Shown here: one piece after another, positions 10,268 to 16,509 of the stretch
Numbering within the stretch: the stretch's first letter is position 1
Layout of the letters: each line of letters opens with the position of its first letter
Origin: an uncultured Planctomycetaceae bacterium
GTDB taxonomy: Bacteria > Planctomycetota > Planctomycetia > Pirellulales > Pirellulaceae
DNA length: 16,509 nucleotides
Assembly: GCA_937904535.1 (NCBI GenBank)
Contig: CALELC010000472.1
Coordinates: 1-16,509 of the forward strand
Direction of reading: 5' to 3'
Notes under the pieces: generated by a model
Database searches by the model: none
Seen by the model: the letters and a program-made list of their open reading frames with translations, nothing else
Told to the model about the DNA's origin: nothing
Position numbers and translations under genes: made by a program

Positions 10268-10297
10268 TTGCCGGCCGCTCAGCGTCCGACTTATTTT
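10268..10297 (+). promoter_or_regulatory. Weak candidate promoter upstream of the metallopeptidase-like gene
   Basis: TTGCCG at 10268-10273 and TATTTT at 10292-10297 are separated by 18 bp and lie about 90 nt before the ATG at 10387. The match to a sigma-70-type promoter is modest, especially in the -10 box. It is the best candidate I see in the 230-bp gap after the palindrome. No strong Shine-Dalgarno sequence precedes the ATG; only GGGG lies about 10 nt upstream. The rest of the gap holds nothing else I can name. Confidence 0.2.
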
Positions 10298-10386
10298 TGA
10301 GGGAATGTTTTGGGCCCCAGCAACGTCCAACGCTGATCCTATTCCCAGTCTCACGCTCGCCTTCACCATTCATCGGGGCTTCGCGC

Positions 10387-12789
10387 ATGCCCAGATTCGC
10401 TGGCAATCGCCGCACTCGCATTGCCCGCTCGCGAGGTCGCCGCTCTATCGCTCTTGAGCCGCTGGAACCACGGCACCTGTTTGCCGCGATCCCGCTAGGT
10501 GCCACTCCGCTGGATACAGGCGAGTTTTTGCTTGGTCGCGTTGCAGTGGTGCCGGTGCTGTTTGAAAGCGACGGCAGCATCGATGCCAATACGGAGAACT
10601 GGACACCACAGGCGATCGAAGCAGCGCTCGATAAAGTCCATACCGGCGTCAATTGGTGGGCCCAGGCGCTGGAGCAGCTTGGCACCGTGCACTCGCTGGA
10701 GTTCGTGATCGACGAGACGTTTGCGCGTCAGCCTGTGTCGACCGGTTTTGAACCGATCAGTCGCCGCAGCCAAGATCACACGCTCTACGTCGGGGCGTTC
10801 CTCGAGTCTCAGGGGTTCGGGAGCGCGGGGTCGCTCGAAGCGGCCGTTCGGCAGTTCAATCATGAGACGCGGCTGCGACTGGGAACCGACTGGGCGTTCA
10901 CGATCTTTTTGGTCAACTCCAGCAACGACGACGATGGGCAATTCGCCGCGGGGAGCGAGTTTAACGTCGCGTTTGCTTATCCCGGCGGCCTGTACATGAT
11001 CGTCCCCTCGACTCGTCCGGCGAGCACGATCGCCCACGAAATGGGGCATATCTTCTGGGCCCGCGATGAATACGCCGGCGCTGGCTCCTGGACCGACCGC
11101 CGCGGCTACTACAACGCGCAGAACGTCAACGCCGCCAACAATCCGACGCCTGGCTTTGAGCAGCAGCCGAGCATCATGCGGTCCGGCAGTGGCCTGAACG
11201 AGTCTTACACGACCTTTCAACTTCCCGAGTCCACGCGCGCGATGCTCGGCTGGCGCGATAGTGACGGCGATGGCATCTTCGACTTGGCCGACGTGCCACT
11301 CAGCCTTGAGGGAACGGGCGTCTACGATGCAAGCGCCGGGGTGTTTAGCTTCGCAGGCTTCGCCACCGCGGTCGCGCTGCCGAATCAAAACAGCGCAGGC
11401 ACGCGGAACGACATCACGCTCAACCGGGTCGACCGCATCGAATACCGCGTCGATGGAGCCGCCTGGCAAACCGCAGCCCATATCGGTAAGCAGGCTGCTC
11501 CCGTAGCGTTTGAGTTGGCCGTCGCTCCCTACTCCCAACTCGAGATTCGGGCGATCGATGACCGCGTGGGAGTGACCAGTGAGATCTACACCAGCAGCGG
11601 ATCGCTGCCGCTGTTGGCGGGCCCGACTCTCGGCGGTGTGGCCTTTGTGCGCAGCGGTGATCAGCCAACAGGCACCGACCAAACACCTCTCGCCGGAGTC
11701 ACGGCGACTCTCCCCCGCGTCGACGGCCTGCCGCTCCTACAGGGCGTCATCGAGCCTGATGCATTCACCGGCAGAGGTTCGGGAACCACAACTGCGGGCG
11801 TGACACTGACTGCCCTGGGGCATGTTTTGGATGGCCGGGTCGGCGCGGTCAACGAAGCGGCATCGACCGGAAACCGGGCGCTCGGCTATTTCAACACTCA
11901 GCTGGGCAGTTGGAGTCACAACTGGGCTCCCGACAAGCAATTGCAAGTTCGTTTCGACCAATCGGTCGGCACCGTGGAACTCGACGCAATCGGCTTGGGC
12001 GGAAAAGAAGGTTATGGGCGGCTGGAGGCCTATGATGCTCAGGGCAATTTGCTAACACGCACCACCACCGCAGGACTGAAGGCCGGCGAAGTTGCGACCA
12101 TGCGGGTGCACGATCCCAGCGGGCGGATCGCGAGTGTGCTTGCGTTCGGACATGCCTGGTCGGAGATCGGCCTGGATCACCTCCGCTATGGCGCTGAATC
12201 CCAGGTGACTAGCGACGCCGATGGCATCTTCCGCTTCAGTGGACTGCCCCAAGGTCAGTATTCGCTCGAGCTCACCGCAGATCGACTGATTTACCAGCCG
12301 GTGGTTGCCAACCCAGCGGTGACGCTAGTGGCCGGCGAAAATGTCACTCTGGCAGCCGCCTTTGAACGGGTGCGCAGCCCTTGGACCAATCCCAAGGACC
12401 CTTTCGACGTCAACGGCAACGCCACGCTTGAGCCGTTGGATGCGTTGGTGGTGATCAACGACATCGCGCGCAACGGCTCGCGTGTACTGCGTGATCCCGG
12501 GTCAGTCGGCTCGTATGTCGATACCAATGATGATGGGGCTGTCACACCGCTCGACGCACTGCAGGTGATCAACGAACTGGCGCGGCGGATCCGTTCACAG
12601 CCGCCGGCCGCCGAAGGCTTCTTCGACGAGGCGGCGCTGGCTGCCCAGCAGACGCCGCTACCGGGCGACGCGGCGGACGCGGTATTCGCTCTGTGGTGCG
12701 CCCCGGAGAAGCGCGAACCGCACACCGGTTTGTGGGCTGAGCGCGGGTCACCCGCAGCCGAACCGGTCGATTCGTCCCGCAATGGCTGA
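10387..12789 (+). CDS. LEPR-XLL secreted protein with putative zinc metallopeptidase motif, split Cna-B-like domain and dockerin pair
   Basis: The ATG at 10387 gives 800 residues and puts an Arg-rich leader and LEPLEPRHLFA at residues 23-33, as usual for planctomycete LEPR-XLL proteins. An in-frame TTG at 10174 would add 71 residues but starts just before the terminator-like palindrome, so I reject it. Residues about 45-300 look like a secreted metallopeptidase: HEMGHIFWARDEY at 217-229 gives a zinc-site HExxH with D/E further on, and PSIMRSG around Met264 could be a Met-turn. This suggests an M64-like or metzincin-like enzyme, but the family is unproven. A calcium-type loop DSDGDGIFD starts at 291. 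A Cna-B/carboxypeptidase-regulatory-like domain (about 412-451 and 608-660) is split by a beta-sandwich at 457-606. Dockerin loops start at 674 and 712. After DAVFALW (764-770) a 30-residue tail contains the protein's only cysteine. Substrate unknown. Confidence 0.85.
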   Translation: MPRFAGNRRTRIARSRGRRSIALEPLEPRHLFAAIPLGATPLDTGEFLLGRVAVVPVLFESDGSIDANTENWTPQAIEAALDKVHTGVNWWAQALEQLGTVHSLEFVIDETFARQPVSTGFEPISRRSQDHTLYVGAFLESQGFGSAGSLEAAVRQFNHETRLRLGTDWAFTIFLVNSSNDDDGQFAAGSEFNVAFAYPGGLYMIVPSTRPASTIAHEMGHIFWARDEYAGAGSWTDRRGYYNAQNVNAANNPTPGFEQQPSIMRSGSGLNESYTTFQLPESTRAMLGWRDSDGDGIFDLADVPLSLEGTGVYDASAGVFSFAGFATAVALPNQNSAGTRNDITLNRVDRIEYRVDGAAWQTAAHIGKQAAPVAFELAVAPYSQLEIRAIDDRVGVTSEIYTSSGSLPLLAGPTLGGVAFVRSGDQPTGTDQTPLAGVTATLPRVDGLPLLQGVIEPDAFTGRGSGTTTAGVTLTALGHVLDGRVGAVNEAASTGNRALGYFNTQLGSWSHNWAPDKQLQVRFDQSVGTVELDAIGLGGKEGYGRLEAYDAQGNLLTRTTTAGLKAGEVATMRVHDPSGRIASVLAFGHAWSEIGLDHLRYGAESQVTSDADGIFRFSGLPQGQYSLELTADRLIYQPVVANPAVTLVAGENVTLAAAFERVRSPWTNPKDPFDVNGNATLEPLDALVVINDIARNGSRVLRDPGSVGSYVDTNDDGAVTPLDALQVINELARRIRSQPPAAEGFFDEAALAAQQTPLPGDAADAVFALWCAPEKREPHTGLWAERGSPAAEPVDSSRNG

Positions 12790-12800
12790 AACCGGGTATC

Positions 12801-12843
12801 GTAATCGGTAGTACTGGCGCCACCGTTACTTATGGATTTTTTT
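12801..12843 (+). terminator. Intrinsic-terminator-like hairpin with T tract
   Basis: Twelve bases after the stop of the metallopeptidase-like gene, GTAATCGGT (12801-12809) pairs with ACCGTTAC (12822-12829), eight pairs with one bulged T, around a 12-nt loop that can itself fold (GGCGCC). Seven T residues follow at 12837-12843. The seven-base gap between stem and T tract and the moderate stem make it an imperfect but plausible Rho-independent terminator. It would separate this gene from the third one. Confidence 0.45.
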
Positions 12844-12925
12844 AAGTTCGGGGAACCATTCCATGCCGATGGTTGTCCAAAGTCCCACACCTTGTTGGGC
12901 TCGAAAAGAATCTCCGCCTTTCGCG

Positions 12926-12953
12926 TTGATAAGGCAGAGAGGCTAGTTAGTAT
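12926..12953 (+). promoter_or_regulatory. Candidate sigma-70-type promoter for the third gene
   Basis: TTGATA (12926-12931) and TAGTAT (12948-12953) are separated by 16 bp and lie in the AT-richer part of the gap. Transcription would start near 12960, leaving a 5' leader of about 197 nt before the ATG at 13157. Box quality is fair. Planctomycete promoter consensus is not well fixed, so this is a candidate only. Confidence 0.35.
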
Positions 12954-13026
12954 AGGTAGTCTATTCCGCTTCGAATCGTTGCTTGATCGACGCACAAGCG
13001 AGTGTTTCTAGCGACGGACTACCGGT

Positions 13027-13085
13027 TTTCCCCAGGTCGAATGACTCGGGAAAGCGCAATACCCGTATGGCGGTCAGCCGTTTTT
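13027..13085 (+). promoter_or_regulatory. Structured 5' leader with competing hairpins and a T tract
   Basis: CCCAGGTC (13031-13038) and GACTCGGG (13043-13050) form an eight-position stem with one A-C mismatch and one G-U pair around a GAAT tetraloop, extended outward by TTT/AAA across a bulged C. The same CGGG (13047-13050) could instead pair with CCCG (13062-13065). A short hairpin CGG-TCAG-CCG (13071-13080) is then followed by five T residues (13081-13085). Mutually exclusive pairing upstream of a small stem plus T run suggests an attenuator or riboswitch-like leader. I cannot assign it to a known RNA class. Confidence 0.35.
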
Positions 13086-13156
13086 CTGCACCTTTCGTTA
13101 TTCGATTTCACGATACAGACTCTCCCACCTCGGTGGCTCAACTCCTGGGACAGGCG

Positions 13157-16100
13157 ATGAAACAGCTAGTCAAACTTTTCGGGCGACAAGTCAAAACCCA
13201 GGCCAACGATGCCCCTCGCGGGGCGCGCCGTCGTCCGCTCCGCAGCGAGTCGCTCGAACAGCGTCAGTTGCTCGCCGGCGACGTGCTCGCAGCGCACAAC
13301 TACACCATCCCAGAAGACGTCAACGGTGACTGGAAGGTGACACCGTTGGACGCGCTGTTGGTGATCAACCACCTCGGTCGCTCGGGTGGAAATGCGAGTC
13401 TTGAGGGGATCGAGCGCGGGACGCTGGAACACTTTGTCGACGTCTCGGGCGACAACACGGTGGCGCCGCTGGATGCGTTGAAGGTCATCAACCGACTCTC
13501 AAAGGGTGAGGCAGTTGGTGAGCTGTTGCAACTGCACATCAATCCGCGGACGGAAGCGGACGAGGCGTTTTCGGCCTCCGCCTTCAATGCGGCAACGCGT
13601 GAACTGACCGTGGGCGTCGGTGAGATCTTCCATTTGGAAGTTCTGTATACCGACCTGCGGAGCTCGTTTGATCGCCTGGGTGCCTTTGGTATTTTCTCGG
13701 ATATTTTGGTCGACAATCCGGGCTACCTGGAGCCGGTGTTGACCGAGACCCAGATCCTGAAGATCGGCACCGAAATGCGTCAAGCCGATGGTGGGACGAT
13801 TACCTTCTACCTCGAGGTACCCGAGGGTGAAGATCCTGCCCAAACGGTGACGCTGGACTTTGACGTTTTTGCCGCTTCACAAAATGCGCCAGCAAGAGAG
13901 ATCGCAAATGTCCTTGCGCAGTTCGGCTACACCGATGTAACGGTTACCGCCCTGCAAGCTACTGCGACGGATCCGTTCGAATACATTATCCGTTTTGATG
14001 ATTTTGATCTCGCGGACCAGAATATTCCAAATCTGATCGCTAAGACGAACTTCGTCGATTCATCCAATAAAGCGTTGACAGTTCCGACGGCAACGACGGA
14101 CTTCGCCCCGCGAACCAGTACGGGTGAGATCAATTCGCAAGCGGTTGCCTTTAACCTGAATTTCTTCAGCCGCACTTATAAGGTTTCCTCCCAATTTCCC
14201 AATGGTGAGCCGTTCTATGGATTTGGTGGCCTCCAAGTAGGTGAGTTTGAAGAAGCGACTGGCTTCTTGGACGTGGGCGGTATCGGGCCGGTCCTGGCCA
14301 ACGGGTATCTCGACACGGGTGCAGGCGACCTGCCGCGCCCCTTCGATGCTTTCAGCATCCCGGTCCGGATAGTTCAAGAGGTCGAGCAATTGCGGGTGTA
14401 TCTGGATCCGCCCAACACCGAGGCGACGCGCAACCTGTTCTATGGGAATCCGGAAGAAGTTCCTAGCGACTTAATCCGCATCGATCTAGAGAATGATCCG
14501 ACCAACGCCAATGACGGCAGCGGTTTGCTACTGATCACCGCGATTGGCGATTCGACGGAAGTCACGGTTGTCGCCGAAAATGGCACCATCAATACCACTG
14601 AAAACACACCGGCTACGCTCGACCTGAGCAGCTTGGTCACCGTCACCGGCAGCAACGAAACGCCCACCTTCGCGTTGACCTCGCAACCGGCTCGCGGCAC
14701 GGCAACCCTCAATGGTTCGGTCGTCACCTTCACGCCCGAGGCCGACGACGTCACCACGGAACCCTTAACCTTCACCTACACCGCCACGGTTGGTTCGGTC
14801 ACCTCGACCGGCACGATCAGCGTCAACATCGCGCAAGAGACCGAAGTCACGGTCGACGCTGGCGATGGCACGCTAACGGCGACGCAGAACGGTGCACCGG
14901 TAAACCTCAACTTGGGTCCACTGGTCACTGTCACCGGCAGCAGCGACACGCCGACGTTTGCCATCGGCACCCAGCCGACTCGCGGCACCGTGTCGATCAA
15001 CGGCGGCGTCGTCACCTACACCCCGGCCGCTGGCCAGGTTGGCTCCGACTCGTTCACCTACACCGCAACGGTCGGTGGGGTCACCGATAGCGGCACAATC
15101 AACGTTACGATCAATCCTCAAGCGATCACGGTCAATGCTGGCGATGGCAGCCTGACCGCTGTGCAGAACGGCGGGGCGCAGACGCTGAATCTCGCGCCGC
15201 TGGTCACCGTCACCGGCAGCAGCGACACGCCGACGTTTGCCATCGGCAGCCAGCCGACTCGCGGCACCGTGTCGATCAACGGCGGCGTCGTCACCTACAC
15301 CCCGGCCGCTGGCCAGGTTGGTGCCGACTCGTTCACCTACACCGCAACAGTCGGTGGGGTCACCGATACCGGCACAATCAACGTTACGATCACTCCCCAA
15401 GCGATCACGGTCAACGCCGGCGACGGGTCATTGGCAGCCACTCAAGACGGTGGCGTCCGTACGATTGACCTGGCATCGCTGGTGACCGTCACCGGCAGCT
15501 CGGCGGCACCGACGTTCGCGATCGTCACGCAAGGAACTCGCGGATCGGCAACGATCAACGGCAGCGTGTTGAGCTACACCCCGGCTGCCGGCCAGTTTGG
15601 CAACGACTCGATCACCTACCGTGCGACCGTCAACGGCGTGTCGGATACCGGTGTGATTTCGGTCGCCATTGCCCAGGCCGAAGTACCGCCCGTGGCACGA
15701 GGCGATAACTTCAATGTGGTCGCTGGTGTCGCCACGACCTTTACGTCGGCTCAGTTGACCGCAAACGACTCGGCCGCGGTGCCGAACACCTCGGGTCAGC
15801 CGCCGCGGGTCACCGCTGCCTCGGCGATTACCGGTACGACCCAGGGCACTGTAACGTTCAATGCCGCGACCGGCAGTGTCACCTACACTCCGCCCGCCGG
15901 CTTCACCGGCACCGACTCGTTCAGCTACACGATCACCAGCGAAGGCCAGACGGCAACGGCAACGGTTACGCTCAACGTCCAGGATTTCGTACCGTCGACG
16001 ATCTCCGGATCGATCTTCAACGATTACATCCAGACCTTGGGTAGCACCGTTCGCAACGGCATCCGCGACGCGAACGAACCGTACGTCGGCGGCGTCACGG

Positions 16101-16509
16101 TGCAACTGACCAGCCCCGCTGCGGCCAACTCGCTGGGTCAGGACATCAGCCAAAGCCGGATCACCGATGGCCAGGGAGGCTATCAGTTCGATACCTTGGC
16201 TCCCGGCACCTACACCGTCACCTTCGACGTGCCAGACACCCTGATCTTCGGACAACGGGTCAACGGCAGTGGATTCACGGTCGGCGGCTCGGACCGCTCG
16301 TTCGTCGTCGAGATTCCGGCTGAGGGCGGACGCGACTACGCGAACCTGAACTTCACCGTGCTCGGTAAGACCGGTGCCGCTGCCGGAGCCAGCTTGTTGC
16401 TGGTATCGCAGCACCAGAACACCAACGATCCGACTTTCGGCTTGGCGACAATGGTCTTCGATGCCGCGGGCACCCAGGCGCTGTTTGAGCTGGGCCACGC
16501 TAACGAGGA
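13157..16509 (+). CDS. Giant secreted protein with N-terminal dockerin, tandem Ig/cadherin-like repeats and SdrD-B-like domain (3' partial)
   Basis: An uninterrupted frame starts at ATG 13157 and runs off the window end (1117 full codons). Residues 1-30 are basic without a clear hydrophobic signal peptide; ESLEQRQLLAGDV (31-43) is a variant LEPR-XLL sorting motif. Two dockerin loops follow at 54-73 (DVNGDWKVTPLDALLVIN) and 95-114 (DVSGDNTVAPLDALKVIN). Residues about 150-445 form an uncharacterised beta-rich region containing GEIFHLEVLYTDLRS. Residues 469-842 are four tandem Ig/cadherin-like repeats, each with a TYTPAAGQxG core and a following FTYTATVGG-type strand. Residues about 843-944 are one more cadherin-like domain (TYTPPAGFTGTDSFSY), and about 946-1070 an SdrD-B/Cna-B-like domain (GSIFNDY, YQFDTLAPGTYTVTF). 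The likely role is an extended surface stalk or adhesin; no enzyme motif and no cysteine are visible. Unlike its two upstream neighbours, it carries the dockerin at the N-terminus. Confidence 0.88.
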   Translation, partial: MKQLVKLFGRQVKTQANDAPRGARRRPLRSESLEQRQLLAGDVLAAHNYTIPEDVNGDWKVTPLDALLVINHLGRSGGNASLEGIERGTLEHFVDVSGDNTVAPLDALKVINRLSKGEAVGELLQLHINPRTEADEAFSASAFNAATRELTVGVGEIFHLEVLYTDLRSSFDRLGAFGIFSDILVDNPGYLEPVLTETQILKIGTEMRQADGGTITFYLEVPEGEDPAQTVTLDFDVFAASQNAPAREIANVLAQFGYTDVTVTALQATATDPFEYIIRFDDFDLADQNIPNLIAKTNFVDSSNKALTVPTATTDFAPRTSTGEINSQAVAFNLNFFSRTYKVSSQFPNGEPFYGFGGLQVGEFEEATGFLDVGGIGPVLANGYLDTGAGDLPRPFDAFSIPVRIVQEVEQLRVYLDPPNTEATRNLFYGNPEEVPSDLIRIDLENDPTNANDGSGLLLITAIGDSTEVTVVAENGTINTTENTPATLDLSSLVTVTGSNETPTFALTSQPARGTATLNGSVVTFTPEADDVTTEPLTFTYTATVGSVTSTGTISVNIAQETEVTVDAGDGTLTATQNGAPVNLNLGPLVTVTGSSDTPTFAIGTQPTRGTVSINGGVVTYTPAAGQVGSDSFTYTATVGGVTDSGTINVTINPQAITVNAGDGSLTAVQNGGAQTLNLAPLVTVTGSSDTPTFAIGSQPTRGTVSINGGVVTYTPAAGQVGADSFTYTATVGGVTDTGTINVTITPQAITVNAGDGSLAATQDGGVRTIDLASLVTVTGSSAAPTFAIVTQGTRGSATINGSVLSYTPAAGQFGNDSITYRATVNGVSDTGVISVAIAQAEVPPVARGDNFNVVAGVATTFTSAQLTANDSAAVPNTSGQPPRVTAASAITGTTQGTVTFNAATGSVTYTPPAGFTGTDSFSYTITSEGQTATATVTLNVQDFVPSTISGSIFNDYIQTLGSTVRNGIRDANEPYVGGVTVQLTSPAAANSLGQDISQSRITDGQGGYQFDTLAPGTYTVTFDVPDTLIFGQRVNGSGFTVGGSDRSFVVEIPAEGGRDYANLNFTVLGKTGAAAGASLLLVSQHQNTNDPTFGLATMVFDAAGTQALFELGHANE
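14561..15682 (+). repeat. Four in-frame tandem repeats encoding Ig/cadherin-like domains (period 279-285 bp)
   Basis: Units begin at 14561, 14846, 15125 and 15404, with periods of 285, 279 and 279 bp (95, 93 and 93 residues), all multiples of three inside the third gene. Each unit has a variable linker of about 78 nt (V/I-TV-x-AGDG type) followed by a core of about 201 nt starting at V-TVTGSS. Cores two and three (from 14924 and 15203) differ at about 8 of 201 positions by eye, while their linkers are much more diverged. Units one and four are older, diverged copies. The coding period and lack of short spacers exclude a CRISPR array. Confidence 0.9.

Larger units (their letters stand above)
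12790..13156 (+). other. 367-bp intergenic region before the third gene
   Basis: No coding frame with recognisable content was found. In order it holds a terminator-like hairpin, a candidate promoter, and a probable leader of roughly 200 nt with several hairpins. It is visibly less GC-rich than the flanking genes. The last bases before the ATG (CTGGGACAGGCG) give only a weak ribosome-binding site. Confidence 0.6.

Noticed and set aside
10174..10386. In-frame TTG start for the second gene
   Set aside because: It would place the coding start just before the palindromic hairpin and add 71 residues with a cysteine and no domain before the LEPR-XLL leader. The ATG at 10387 fits the family better.
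12741..12755. GCGGG-TCA-CCCGC hairpin as a terminator inside the second gene
   Set aside because: The stem has only five pairs, there is no T run, and it lies before the stop codon.
9595..13500. Cellulosome gene cluster
   Set aside because: Dockerin-like loops are present, but there is no cohesin scaffold, cellulose-binding module or glycoside hydrolase in the window.
14873..15400. Repetitive minus-strand frame of 175 codons
   Set aside because: Its internal repeats simply mirror the tandem repeats of the plus-strand gene.
14561..15682. CRISPR array or noncoding satellite
   Set aside because: The period is 279-285 bp, a multiple of three, inside one open frame that encodes Ig/cadherin-like domains.

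Overview
The window looks like part of a planctomycete genome, most likely Pirellulaceae or a Rhodopirellula-like relative. The evidence is protein architecture, not a database match. It is GC-rich and holds three large same-strand genes for secreted, beta-rich, multi-domain proteins. These have planctomycete hallmarks: LEPR-XLL-type N-terminal sorting motifs (LEPLEPRHLFA, ESLEQRQLLAG), dockerin-like calcium loops ending in the signature PLDALxxIN, a GEVED domain, and pre-peptidase C-terminal (PPC) domains. I see no RNA gene, CRISPR array, transposase or integrase.

Layout. Positions 2-10156 are the 3' part of a giant gene (3384 codons visible, 5' end outside the window). It encodes a mosaic of PPC domains, propeller-like segments, a right-handed beta-helix, six to eight copies of a recurring module, a GEVED domain, a dockerin pair and a DAVFA-type tail. 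A perfect 22-nt palindrome follows the stop. Positions 10387-12789 encode an 800-residue LEPR-XLL protein with a zinc-metallopeptidase motif (HEMGHIFWARDEY), a Cna-B-like domain split by a beta-sandwich insertion, and a C-terminal dockerin pair. A terminator-like hairpin with a T tract follows. The 367-bp gap 12790-13156 carries a candidate promoter and a structured leader. From 13157 to beyond the window end runs a third giant gene. Its dockerin pair lies at the N-terminus right after the sorting motif, followed by an uncharacterised beta-rich region, four tandem Ig/cadherin-like repeats of about 279 bp, a further cadherin-like domain and an SdrD-B-like domain.

How they fit together. All three proteins appear to be exported and to use the same kind of dockerin, so they may be co-displayed on the cell surface: two very large adhesin- or matrix-like proteins and one putative protease between them. 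No cohesin is evident, so the dockerin partner is unknown. The genes are separated by terminator-like hairpins and gaps of 230 and 367 bp, so they look like a functional neighbourhood rather than one tight operon. The most notable unexplained signals are the recurring FE(L/F)D...AIN module in the first protein, the homogenised repeat cores in the third, the structured leader before the third gene, and a near-total absence of cysteine across all three proteins.
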